Origin: Gerris lacustris
Lineage: Eukaryota; Arthropoda; Insecta; Hemiptera; Gerridae
Length of the DNA stretch: 64,000 bases
NCBI GenBank assembly: GCA_951217055.1
Contig: OX578276.1
Coordinates: forward strand, 131,924,587-131,988,586
Direction of reading: 5' to 3'
This document shows positions 33,535 through 43,751 of the stretch, piece by piece; position 1 is the stretch's first letter; every line of letters begins with the position of its first letter. The notes below the pieces were generated by a model. It did no database searches. It saw nothing but the letters and a program-made list of their open reading frames with translations, and was not told where the DNA came from. The position numbers and the translations under genes are program-made.

Positions 33535-34928
33535 AATAGTTAATAACATTCGCTCTACTCAATAGTTTGACAAAACAGAAAAATGTAATTTTTGATTTAC
33601 ATTCAAGGCCTGAAGATGTCCAGGTATGGGCGAAATATAGCCAAATATTTTTAAGTAAATATAAAATATTTTTATTTTCAACCTTTTTTCACCCCTGAAG
33701 GATAAGAAAATCTAATAACCAACAGGGTTATGAGATGTTTTTTTTATACATATAAAATTGTTAATAACATTCGTTCTACTGAATAGTATGCGTTTGAAAC
33801 CAAGCCTATAAAATGCGCAACATGTTTGCGCTCACCTTTGCGAAAAAATAATCAATTTCGTTTAGCCAGTTTTGTTCATTTAAAGTCGGACTGGTAGCGA
33901 AAGACGCACACAGACAAAAATTTCGAGTACAGATGGCAAACCTGTGACTATTGGTGTTTAAAATATACCCCATGGTGCTCGACGTGCATGATTACTCATT
34001 CCAAGTTGACCGTTGCATAGAAAGCAATCGTACATAATTGATTTCAATAAATCATTTAGCCCTATTTTGTTATTTCAAATACTTCAGCATGCTGAATTTT
34101 AACATATCTAGAAAATCATAATAACTGAATTATTAGGTTATACTGATAGGTAATTGTACTGTATTGTGACAGTACATGACTTGACATTACTTGTTTAGTT
34201 TATATTTAATGTCAATCTAGTTAATAATGATTTATAATTTGTAAAATGTTAAATATATTTTCATATATTGTAAGGTTGCTGAATCAGGTGAGACATGGAA
34301 ACGGAATGCTGAACAACTAATGCATGTTGGGAAATTCTAACGAGACTACTGTATTTAGCATTTTATTAGCTATTTGTGCAATCAGTTTTTCGATACGACC
34401 TACCGTAAATTCTTAAAAATCTTTAACGTTGCGCCCGCCATTTTTAATTTTTTTGGGGGTATAAATAAAAAGTGTCAAATTTGAGGGTTTTTCTTGTCAG
34501 TTTCACGCTATAGCTACGAGTGTGCTGAATTTCAAGTTTCTAGCTATTCTGGAAGATGAGTGAGTCAGTCAGTAACAAAAATGCAAATCTCCCCTGTTGA
34601 AAAGGCTGAATATTAAGAGCTAAAATTTGTGCAGCGTTCTAAGCTACATATGCTTAATCTATGTTTAAAATTTCAAAAGCACATCGTAAGAGGAAGCAGA
34701 GATAAGAGCGTGAAAAAACCGGGTGAATTGGTTCAAGTAAAGATACACACTGAATGCTTACTGGAACTTGGCCTTGTGCAATGTTAAACATTTTGCTTTT
34801 AGACATTTTTTTTATGAACAAAGTCTACCTTACCTTAAAAAGAGGATATTAAATCCTCTTTCTTCTTGTTATTAGAAACAAATATCCTAAAATCAATTAA
34901 AATCGAATTTGATGTGATATTTATTATT
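33535..34928. other. No gene recognised; one repeat-like block
   Basis: 34500-34600 shares phrases with 26800-26900 (TGAATTTCAAGTTTCTAG, GATGAGTGAGTCAGTC). CAACAGGGTTATGAG at 33721 repeats CAACATGGTTATGAG at 33346, so a short segment around the TA repeat is duplicated. Confidence 0.35.
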
Positions 34929-35652
34929 TCAATCGAGTAGCCGAATTCCAAAAGCAGCTATATCCAAAAAAATAAAAAAAATGAGATATTGGTACCCCTG
35001 GTTTTTTAAAGCTCTACAAGGTTCTGCAGTCAAACCGTTCCAAAAAAAATTGTATACCTATTAAAATCTAGATTAAAATATGAGTGCGGTTACAAAAGCA
35101 GCGATATCCCTACTGTACTCGGATTCAAAAGGAGCAATATATCCATAACTGATCCAAAAACAGCTATATCCTATGGACACATTATAGAGTTACTCTGAGT
35201 AAGGCTGCAAAATCATTTATATCATTCTTTACACATTTCTATCTTCTTTTAAACAGAAAAAAATATGATAGAAGAGAAAAAAATATTATAGTGGCTGCAC
35301 TTAATAAATAATAGTTAAAATTATAGTTTATAACTGCTTAATTTATTGGATATAACTGATTTTGCTGCAGCACACCAATCCAACATGGCGGTGGGTTTGG
35401 TTGCAAAAGTAGCTATGAACAAAAAACTGTAACAAAACCAGCTATGTGATTATTTCTTTTGCTTATTAAAAAGAAAACAATAGCCTGAGATTATAGGGCT
35501 TTTGTCCACTAAATGAATTATTAGTTATTGATATTTATAAAAAAAAATTAACTTGATAACACAATTTAGTGAATTGCTAGACGTTTTTCGTTCTTTACCA
35601 AAAAAATTTCAAGTGGATATAGCTACGTTTGGAATTCAGCTACTCAATTGGA
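34929..35652. mobile_element. MITE-like element with iterated AGCTATATCC motifs
   Basis: Ends CAATCGAGTAGCCGAATTCC and, reverse complemented, CAATTGAGTAGCTGAATTCC are inverted repeats of ~37 bp with few mismatches. Inside, variants of CAAAAGCAGCTATATCC recur at about 34950, 35092, 35125, 35155, 35405 and 35435, plus the inverted GGATATAACTGATTTTG near 35348 and GGATATAGCTACGTTTG at the right end. No coding frame. Confidence 0.6.
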
Positions 35653-36527
35653 TTATTGAAGGTCAGTATCTAATATCAATGTAACAGTGCGTATAATTTC
35701 ACGCTTAAATAATAGAGATGACATTAGTTCTAGCGTTAACAGTGCAAATAGTGGAAAATGGGGTTAACGCACTTTGATGAATAAATCATATATGCAAATC
35801 AATATAATAGCTGTGTACAAAGCTTCACGGTTTAATTGAAATCAAACTGGTGCTGGCGAAATTCTTTTGCCCAAAATAAGTAATTTAATTTTTCACCTTT
35901 TCAAATACGAAAAAAACTAATTTTTTTTTATCCTTTATATACATTTAGTTAGAGTGAATATAACAAATGTTCGTTTTACATAACATTGAAGTTCACTTCT
36001 AAATGGAAAAACTCAAACAATGAAAATTTTACACGAAACAGTTCTAGTGTATATGCAAACTGAGAGATTTAACATATTCATGCCATGTTAGCTCATAACT
36101 ACAACATAAATTGATAAATAAAATCAAACAGTGATACATTGTGGATTGGTGTAATTTTTTTATCAGAGCAGGTTCTTTAAGAAAAGGGGGCATGATGGGT
36201 GCCAAATTAGGACCACTGTTGTGCTGAATAAATAAAAATTCAATAGAAACCGTACTCCCTTCAATTATGATTCGAGCTAATCATAAAAAATTAATAATGT
36301 TTAACTTCCATAATATATGCAGTACACAAGATGAGAGATGGTAAAAATAATTGATTTGGTTGGTTTTAAATTTTTTGAAGGTCTCCCAAATCCAAAAATG
36401 TTTGTTCTTGGTCTGTGTAAACACATTGATTCAATAATATTAAACCTATTTAAATACAAATTAATCATACCTGAAAGTAGTTCATTGAATATTACCTTTC
36501 TCCAAGAACGTATTTGAATATATATTG
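35653..36527. other. No gene recognised
   Basis: AT-rich, nothing supported. Confidence 0.3.
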
Positions 36528-36650
36528 CTTCCGAGCTTACCGAAGGTAAAGGAAGCTACATGATCATTCTGAAGAACGAAACATTTTTTGGTTTCCAATT
36601 TTAAAAATTCCAAGACAGAAATTCGATTTAGGGAACTCTTTTTTTCTGGC
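36528..36650 (+). repeat. R1 5' end, truncated
   Basis: GCTTCCGAGCTTACCGAAGG to CCAAGACAGAAATTCG, then unrelated sequence. Confidence 0.75.
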
Positions 36651-36782
36651 CCCTCAGTACGCTACTCGCATAAGGTAAATTATACAGCATTTTTTTATTG
36701 ATAAAAGTAAGTCATTAGCTAGCATTACTTGTGTATTTACTAATTTTTAGGGATATTATTTGACAAGTTTAGATTTTTTTAA

Positions 36783-37388
36783 CTAGGGCACTAAACATTG
36801 CTTTCTTCAAAACGACATGACGCCCACGGTGCGTCATTAATGACGCACCTGTTGCGTCACACCGTTTTCCTAACATTTTGCTCTTCCCATTTTTTTATTA
36901 TATTTTATTTTTTCTTTCTTCCGATATATATTAATTCCTAAAATAAATACTTTAGATGGCTGGGGAGAAAAGAAACCTTCAAAAAAAAATTTTTTTTTAT
37001 ACATATATCAATAATTATGAATAATTAATAAGGTCCAAGTGTTTACATGTTTCAATTACACGATACATTTTAAAAACTTGTCATTTTTTTACGTATTGAA
37101 TAATAAAATAAGTAAAAATAGAATAATAATACCATGACGCACACGATGCGTCATGGTGACGCATATGGTGCGTCATGCCCGTTTCAGTGATAAATTGTCC
37201 TTTCTGTGGCTGCATGACGCACAAGGTGCGTCATTATGTTTTTGTTATGTTTATAAGCAATAAACATTATAAAAACTATTCTGATGCAATTTCATGCATA
37301 CCTGAGTCCGGACTAACATAAATAAATGAAAAAAAAAATCCGTTCCCAGGAAGGACTTTTTTCTCTCTTCTATGCCGCAGTCAAAGGG
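36783..37388. mobile_element. Possible piggyBac-like MITE carrying five TGACGC/GCGTCA palindromes
   Basis: The right end reads, reverse complemented, CCCTTTGACTGCGGCATAG next to TTAA (37389-37392), like piggyBac ends. A TTAA also sits at 36779-36782, but the left terminal bases do not match well, so the left boundary is doubtful. All five 19-bp palindromes lie between the two TTAAs. Confidence 0.35.
36818..37233. repeat. Five 19-bp palindromic sites TGACGCN7GCGTCA
   Basis: At 36818-36836, 36841-36859, 37135-37153, 37157-37175 and 37215-37233. Consensus TGACGCAYAHGRTGCGTCA; the half-site TGACGCA resembles bZIP/CRE half-sites. Two pairs are spaced 23 and 22 bp centre to centre. Confidence 0.85.
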
Positions 37389-37450
37389 TTAAAATAAAAC
37401 TTAACAAAATTAGAGGTTATGACACACAGAGCACAGAGGTAAACACTGTT

Positions 37451-37476
37451 ACTTTCTCTGCCTAGGCAGAGAAAGT
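37451..37476. repeat. 26-bp perfect palindrome
   Basis: ACTTTCTCTGCCT and its complement, no spacer. A second palindrome (AGGGAATCATGAA, 2-base spacer) lies at 37582-37609. Confidence 0.9.
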
Positions 37477-37609
37477 ATTTTACCTCCAGCGGGGAGAAAA
37501 AGTGAACTTTCTTCCCTAGTTTACAGGGAGGGAAGTTACTCATTGCACCCGGTCGGGTTAAACAGGGAGTAATGAAAAATAAGGGAATCATGAACTTTCA
37601 TGATTCCCT

Positions 37610-38460
37610 CCAGTTTTGCCCTAGATACAGCACAAGTAAATAAGGTTGGTGCTAATACACATTTCATTTACTAACTTTTGTTTAATGTCGAAATCAATAA
37701 TGTCATCTTCACACATGTCATGTAACCTCCACAACGGTTGTCATAGTGATTCATCAGTAAAAGAAACAAACAAGTTAAAAGTGGAAATATAATTTCTAAA
37801 TGTAGATTATAACTAATCCATATTTAAATACATCAGTTGTCAGTTGTCAACACCATTCAATACACGACTCAGCTTCCAGCTCATTCTCCCATTTAATTTT
37901 AGCAGTGAAATTCAAATAATTATTATCTATAATTTAATTTTAACGTGATTAAACTTATTTAGAGAATTGATAATATTATATCTAACTATATTTCTTTAAA
38001 AATAAGTATAAACCTATGTATTTTTTGTTGAAAAACGTAATTTAAAATTAAAATCTTTCCATATTTTTTTCTCCCTTCTGGAGGTAAAATCTTGTACGTA
38101 CCTTGGGAGTAAAAATCACTTGCACCCTCGCGATAATTAACTCCCGAGGCGGAGCCGAGGGAACGTTATGAACGTGAATGGTTATAGTTCCCTCGGCATC
38201 ACCTCAGGAACTAACTTCATCTCTCAGGGTGCAATCACATACTTTCCTCCCTTGGTGCGTAAATAACTATTCCTGACTGTTTTAACTACTTTCCTGCCTG
38301 TTTTTAATATTTTTATGACAAATCAGCGAAATAGTACTTTCCAGCCTAAAAACAGTTAAGTAATGCTTAATTTTGCTGCAGTGAGTAGATAAATATATTT
38401 AATTGTTATATGTATTCAATTAAATCAAATGATATGTAAGAAATAAGCCAAAACTTGACA
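37610..38460. other. No gene; scattered inverted motifs
   Basis: TTCTCCCTTCTGGAGGTAAA (38074) is inverted relative to TTTTACCTCCAGCGGGGAGA (37477), and GGGTGCAATCAC (38227) relative to CATTGCACCC (37549). CCGAGGGAACGT/AGTTCCCTCGG pair at about 38153-38200. It may be one foldback element spanning 37440-38290, without clear ends. Confidence 0.3.
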
Positions 38461-38615
38461 ATTTATACTTTTATTCATGTTAAAATTTAAAGAAGAACAA
38501 AAAATAAAAAAACCGGGAACAATTGAAATAAATGAGACAATAATGGGTCAAAAAAGCAAAACATCATTAAAAAGTACGCGAGAAAACTATGTACCACACT
38601 TATTAGCAGTATATT
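38461..38615 (+). repeat. R1 3' end, truncated and diverged
   Basis: AATAATGGGTCA, GTACGCGAGAAAACTATGTA, CCACACTTATTAGCAG correspond to the R1 3' part. Confidence 0.55.
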
Positions 38616-38818
38616 TTTTAATTGTACAGCATTTTTTTTTCTCTCTTTTTCTTTTAATTGTAGAACCTCTCTAGAACCTTTCCTGTGAAGGGTGGTTAGT
38701 TCATGGCAGAAATTGCCGTGGTGTCAACGGCTACCACCTTCATCTAGTCATTTTACTTGCTTGTTCAATATAATTTCACATACAGCCAAGTCAATTTTAT
38801 CAAACCCGTTGAGTTTAA

Positions 38819-39108
38819 TTGTTACTATGGTGGATGGATAATAAGGTGTAAATTAATTAAAACGAATTACTCCATTTTCCCTTGAGACGTTTCTACCCTT
38901 CTTAAGGCCATCCTCAGTCTTTATTTCTGAATTCATAAAATCAGTTAATTAACTTATAAAGTGATTAAGAATAATTGTAAATTAACTGATTTCATAAATT
39001 CAGAAATAAAGACTGAGGATGGCCTTAAGAAGGGTCGAAACGTCTCAAGGGAAAATGAAGTAATTCGTTTTAATTAATTTACACCTTATCCATCCACCAT
39101 AGTAACAA
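38819..39108. mobile_element. Foldback MITE, 290 bp, with GAAAC-containing hairpins
   Basis: Two ~135-bp arms are almost perfect inverted copies (one 3-base indel) around a short AT-rich centre. Ends are TTGTTACTATGGTGGATGG. Each arm contains CTGAGGATGGCC then AAGGGTCGAAACGTCTC. The same motif (CTGAAGATGACC, GAAGGGTCGAAACGTCTC) lies near the right end of the 60223-61185 element, whose terminal ATGGTTGATGGACCAA resembles this one, so they are one family. Confidence 0.75.
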
Positions 39109-39589
39109 GTAAATTTTATCTGGATTTATAAAAAAAAACGATGTAAATTGGGTTTGTTCTTCAATTGGGGTTGTTTCTCCCCCTAGTAAAAGACAAATAA
39201 AGAACCTTTGAAATAAAGAACCTGTAGCTGTAATAAAATATAAATCTCTGATATACCCATATAAATTCTGATATGCTTTTCTTTATTTAATTTTAAATTT
39301 TCTTACCTAAAGGAAAAGTATTGTTTTACTCAAAAAATTCGAAACCGAGATTTCAACTGTATTATCCATTTTGGGTGTTTTTAAGACGATTTCCGTGGAT
39401 TTTAGCTGGATGTCTATTTGAGTCACGCATAACATCCACATCTTTTATGCAAGAGAATTAAAATTTGGTACAAAAATCAGTCCTTACATGCAGTCGTGCT
39501 CCCGGAAAATCATTAAATTGATGTCGTCATTAACCCATGTTCTGAGTTAGCTAATTTTTTTAAAAAAAATCGTCAGAAATCGAAAAAAT
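39109..39589. other. No gene recognised
   Basis: AT-rich, nothing supported. Confidence 0.3.
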
Positions 39590-39870
39590 TTCCGATTGCG
39601 CTGAAATATGCACAAATTATACCTCTCAATAAGACAAACATTTCCACAGAATTCTGTTTTGATATCTGACACCATTTTGAAAATTTCGACTTTTGGACTT
39701 AGAAACTTTAACGATAAATAATTTCGGAATTACTTCGCCAATTGAGCTAAAATTCGCACCAATTATACCTTTCTATAAGATAAATAAGTCTTTCATATTT
39801 TTAAACTTAATATCTGGCGCCATTTGGATAATATCGACTTTTGATTTTTATAAAGGAAAATGATTGTTTA
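39590..39870. repeat. Diverged two-copy tandem repeat (~146 bp)
   Basis: GCTGAAATATGCACAAATTA...CCTCTCAATAAGAC recurs as GCTAAAATTCGCACCAATTA...CCTTTCTATAAGAT, each followed by a TATCTGRCRCCATTT phrase and a TCGACTTTTG phrase. Confidence 0.6.
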
Positions 39871-40537
39871 CATTTTTAAATACCTCAAAATAAAGATAAG
39901 AACCTCATTTCACTTTTAATGGACAAACAAAATTATAATGCACATAATAAAAAATCTGTTGTAATTTATAGGTTTATGTTCGTTAAGGAAACGTTCCGAG
40001 ATGCCATTCGTCAAATTTTTTTAAACTACGGCCCACCCCTAGCTATCAACTGAAATGGAAATAGAAAAAAATAATGAGGTTGTCACAAGGCATATGAGGA
40101 AGTAAAAGCAAGTATTTGCGATGATAGCAATTCACTACCTAATAATATTCGCCAATACCAATGCGGGTCATTATGCGGGATGTTAGAGTTGTCCTCCACT
40201 GAAGCATAACGCAGCCCTATCATTTTTCGTGAATAGCAACCCTAAACCCTAATAATCTAAATACGGTTAATGTGAAATATATTTTGCCATATGCCACAGA
40301 GTTAGGTAGTAGTTAACAGAGGTCTTAGCTTTACTATTATAGGATTGTGAAATTTACTTTTATTTAAATATTATAGGAGCCTAAAGGCCCCCTGTTCGAT
40401 GTTTGCGCAAAAGTGATGTTTAATGGGTATGGCCAAAATTTTCCCAACATCAGGTTTGCGCAAACAACATGTTTGATCGTGTAATGGGGACCTTTAGATT
40501 TCATGTTGTTTTTGAAGTCCAAATAAATCTTTCATTG
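39871..40537. other. No gene recognised
   Basis: Nothing supported. Confidence 0.3.
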
Positions 40538-41033
40538 TAGTCCAGGAGATAGTGTACAAAAAAGTGTCTGACGAACATCAAGCTAACATTTTGTGTATTA
40601 GTTAATGATTTGGTGCCTTTTAAGAATATGTGGTCGGCTAAGATCGTCTGCGTAACATAACTTGGCAATAGGCATTTGAAAAAAAGAAAAAAAAATTGGT
40701 GAAGAGAAGCCGTGACACACCCATTTTGGTGGACAATGTGATTTTCATGATCCTCAGTACAGAATTAGTTAGTAGACCAAAACTCAAGTTGATGTTAGTT
40801 TATCACTTCATAGGGCAGTTATTCAAACATTATTCCAAAACAATATGGTTATACCTATTAAGGGACAAAATAACATCAACTTAATTTTTGGTCCACCGGT
40901 TTTTTTCCCCAAATCCCTATTGCCAAGCTATGTCCTTCAGACGAACTTAGCCGACCATATATTCTTAAAAGGTACTAAAACATTCTAGCTTGATATTTGT
41001 CAGGTAATTTTTTGCACGCTATCTCCTGGACTT
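40538..41033. mobile_element. Foldback MITE family F, copy A
   Basis: Ends GTCCAGGAGATAGTG / CACGCTATCTCCTGGAC. Arms of ~200 bp share AGAATATGTGGTCGGCTAAG and AACATCAAGCT with copies B (59037-59613), C (54515-54654) and D (63237-63350). Confidence 0.75.
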
Positions 41034-41586
41034 TAGTAACAAGACAAATATACCCTGCCAATTAGTGCGGTAGGCTTCCTTGAGCCCTATTTTGTATACT
41101 TTAATGATTTCATTTTTATGCAACCTATTTTTTGACAAATTTATTTAATTCCCCCCCCCCCCCATTTTTTAAATCTATCAAAATAATTTGGATTTTTACT
41201 TTAATTAAAGAATAAATTTAGCAAAATTTAAGGAGCGCAGACGGTTGAAATTAATTAGCGTCTGTCTACGCTCTACTTTAGACAAACCATCAAAATTTCA
41301 TAAAAATCAGATGAGTATACTTTTGAATATATAGGTGTAAAAAAAATTAATGTTTGTGCTCATGTGTAATAGGAACAAATGGACGCAGGAGCTTAGGTAA
41401 GTTTTCCAAGACGCGACTCCAGCGATAGACGCTGAGTGATAGTCGCTGGTACAAAATTATAATAGGTGTTTTCCTACACGCGTCTCCAGCGACTATTGCA
41501 ACATATCAGTAGGTAACTAGCAGTAGATGCGAACACGGTAGTTTTTAATTTAATTATGAGTTTTAAAAAACTAATTACATAAATAT

Positions 41587-41733
41587 TTACTATTGGAAGA
41601 AAAAGATGATGATATTATTGCCGAGGAAATTATGAGTTCTTCTCGAAGAGGAGCACATCAAATTTTTAAAACAAGAAACGAGGAGGGTTGTTTCGTGCAA
41701 CTGATTAAAAATCATTTGGAGCAAGACGTTTAA
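41587..41733 (+). pseudogene. Harbinger-type transposase N-terminal fragment
   Basis: The frame reads LLEEKDDDIIAEEIMSSSRR then GAHQIFKTRNEEGCFVQLIK and NHLEQDV before a stop. Acidic N-terminus, then RRGAHxxFxxRxxEGxFxxLIxxHLxxD, is the pattern I know from PIF/Harbinger DDE transposases ahead of the catalytic domain. A likely start (MSFKKLIT) lies just upstream in another frame, one base off. The catalytic domain is missing, so the element is non-autonomous. The call depends on a short motif and the surrounding Harbinger-like ends. Confidence 0.5.
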
Positions 41734-41827
41734 AACCGATGTTTTAAAAACTGTATAATAAAAACTACTTTTATAACTATGAAAATATTATATAAACTGT
41801 TATTATAAAATTAACAAGAACTATTGG

Positions 41828-42037
41828 TTATTTATTATTAAACTTACCTGATCTTTCCACACACTCTGCAACCTCTTTCCAAATATTGTCCTTAACTCGT
41901 GTATCTCGGTACATCAAATGCTGTAAATCGAAAATAGCTCCATGTTTTCGCACTGATTCGATGAGCTTTTCATCTTCCTCAGAGGAAAAATACAGCTTAT
42001 TGGAAGACGACATGTTCACTAAATAATAAATCACCAC
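41828..42037 (-). CDS. MADF/Myb-like DNA-binding protein, first exon
   Basis: Open frame with two possible starts, at 42037 and, more likely, the internal Met before SSSNK at 42013. It reads SSEEDEKLIESVRKHGAIFD, then LMYRDTRVKDNIWKEVAECV and ERSG. LIxxVxxxxxIxD...YRDxxxxxxxWxxVAxxV is the start of a MADF domain (normally ~85 residues), the accessory DNA-binding protein of PIF/Harbinger elements. After ERS the DNA reads CAG|GTAAGT on the minus strand (junction 41848/41847), a consensus splice donor, so the last residues before the stop are probably read-through into an intron. No matching downstream exon was identified, so the gene may be truncated. The region upstream (42060-42320) has two diverged copies of a block with CCAATGAAA and GGCGGG motifs, possibly its promoter. 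Confidence 0.5.
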   Translation of the reverse strand: MVIYYLVNMSSSNKLYFSSEEDEKLIESVRKHGAIFDLQHLMYRDTRVKDNIWKEVAECVERSGKFNNK

Positions 42038-42109
42038 AAAAGCAGAAGCGGCACTGTTTTTTCTTTCGCGGCAAGATTGTCTTTATCCGCCCTTTTAAAA
42101 CTATGAAGA

Positions 42110-42325
42110 AAATCCTTTTATTTATATTTCTCCCATTTAAAGAAAACGGCGGGCAAAAAACAGCGGGAGCCAATGAAAATTTTTGATTTTTAGCGCGAGT
42201 AGTTACAAACCTTCTTCTCCCACCTCTGTAGAGCGGGCATTTCTCTCATTTGAAGAAACCGGCGGGAAATAAAGGGCGGGGACCAATGAAATCGAGGGTG
42301 TTTTAGCGCGAGTAATTGTCCTTTC
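42110..42325. repeat. Duplicated GGCGGG/CCAATGAAA block upstream of the MADF exon
   Basis: Copy 1: CGGCGGGCAAAAA, GCCAATGAAAA, TTTTAGCGCGAGTAGTTAC. Copy 2: CCGGCGGGAAATAAAG, ACCAATGAAATCG, TTTTAGCGCGAGTAATTGTC. Period about 118 bp. The motifs resemble CCAAT and E2F-type sites, but function is not shown. Confidence 0.5.
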
Positions 42326-42925
42326 GCTACGGATATTCTGTTTCTACAAGCAAGCAAGCCAGAATACGCATTGTTCTAAACGGCGAGAAACAATTCTCAC
42401 TTCTCGTGGTTTTCTTTAAATTTATAATTCTGCTGGATTCATATTGAATAAAGGCAAGTGAAATATCTATTTAAATGAAACAATAAATATTCTGGTTTTT
42501 TTTTGTTCCATTTGAGTAATTTAATAATTAATATATCTATATTATAAATATTTATTTTTCATAAAATATTAGAGTCTCTAGCGACTATCATTAGAGTGGC
42601 TTGCCTAGGAAAACAGTTACACGTAAACTCAGCAGAGGAGTCCTCAGCGATAGTCGCTGAGCGATTATCGCTCAGCGACTATCGCTGGAGTCGAGTCTTG
42701 GAAAACCTACCTTAAGACTTGTATGGGGCTAACAATGAGCTAATTATGACCTACTCCAAATTGCATTAACATCGGACGAGTAGTTTTAAGATATGTTGGT
42801 TCACAAAAATTTAGCAAAAGACCGACACAGGACTAAAAATTGCTCCTGATATCTGTTTTGGAATTTTTGAAATCGGAGAAAAAAAAAAGTTCGTTCTTCG
42901 GAACGATCACATAACTTCTGTTACC

Positions 42926-43724
42926 CAGTGGCGTAAATAGCGCCCCCGCCAACCCCGCGGTGCGGGGGGGCGCCTGCTCTAGGGGGCGCCGAAAAATGAG
43001 TAAACAAAGATATTTAATAATAAAAATTAAAAAAAAAACTCTATTCAGGCGGAATTATTTTTGGGAGATAAAAATAAATGAGAAATAAAACAGAAACAAA
43101 TTAAGTGTTTAAATCAGGGTGAAAATTGTTTTCAACAGTCTGCGCTCTTTAAATTTGACTAAATTGATACTTTATTTCATGTAAGAAATCAACCCCCCCC
43201 TAAACCCAATAAATTTAAAAAAAAAAAAATACCACCGAATTTTTTTTTTTAATACATATTTTTTACATTCACCTCATATTTAATTTCACCTTAGAAATGT
43301 ATAAATGCACTGTTTTGAGAGGTCATATTTTCAAAATTTTCCGTGGGAGGACCCCCGGACCCCTTTAAATCCCCCCAAAACAGTTGTTTTGTTGTTACTT
43401 GGGCGTTTACTTTTACTTGGGCGTTGTTGTTACTTGGTAACATTTTTTTTTGGGGGGGGGGGGGGGGGGGCAGCTGCTTTGTTGAATAAGTAGTTCCTTT
43501 TCTTGTTACCACTACGAATACCCCCCCCCCCATCTTAACTGAGTTAGAATGTGCCCCCCTAGACCTAGCCGCCGGATAAGCCACTGATCTTCCCCACTCC
43601 CTCTGTCCCAGAATGACTAACAAAGAGGGAAAAGGGGGGGAGGGGAGGGTGAATTGTGTAAGCTATAGGGGGCGCATTTCCAAACGTTGCGGGGGGGGCG
43701 CCGGATTTCTTAGTTACGCCACTG
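42926..43724. mobile_element. hAT-like non-autonomous element with CAGTGGCGTAA ends
   Basis: Ends CAGTGGCGTAAATAGCG and TTAGTTACGCCACTG are inverted; G/C-rich subterminal blocks (GGGGCGCC) lie at both ends. GTTACC is repeated on both sides and the R1 sequence rejoins if the element is removed, so it is an insertion. The interior is low-complexity plus a small R1 fragment (43130-43190); the frames there come from poly-G/C runs. Confidence 0.7.
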
Positions 43725-43751
43725 CGTTACCTTTGGTAAGCTCGGAAGCAA

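Larger units (their letters stand above)
41397..42711. mobile_element. PIF/Harbinger-like element
   Basis: Ends GGTAAGTTTTCCAAGAC and (reverse complement) GGTAGGTTTTCCAAGAC are inverted repeats continuing through CGACTCCAGCGATAG. The flanks carry TTA on both sides (41394-41396, 42712-42714), the TWA target duplication of PIF/Harbinger elements. Inside are an N-terminal transposase fragment on the plus strand and a MADF-type exon on the minus strand, the usual two genes of this superfamily. The right end has additional CAGCGATAGTCGCTGAGCG palindromes. Confidence 0.75.
41057..43751 (-). repeat. R1 copy interrupted by two younger elements
   Basis: R1 landmarks run in reverse order: GCCAATTAGTGCGGTAGGC at the start, the T/C run and GCGCAGACGGTTGAAATTAA, then a break at 41396, R1 again from 42715 (TTGTATGGGGCTAACAATG) to 42925, a second break, and the last R1 bases CTTTGGTAAGCTCGGAAGC at 43732-43751. 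Confidence 0.75.

Noticed and set aside
36783..37388. Confident piggyBac element
   Set aside because: Only the right end looks like piggyBac; the left TTAA is not followed by a matching terminal repeat, so it is reported at low confidence.
43291..43623. 110-residue minus-strand protein
   Set aside because: Frame crosses poly-G/C and poly-A runs inside a hAT-like MITE; composition is an artefact of these runs.
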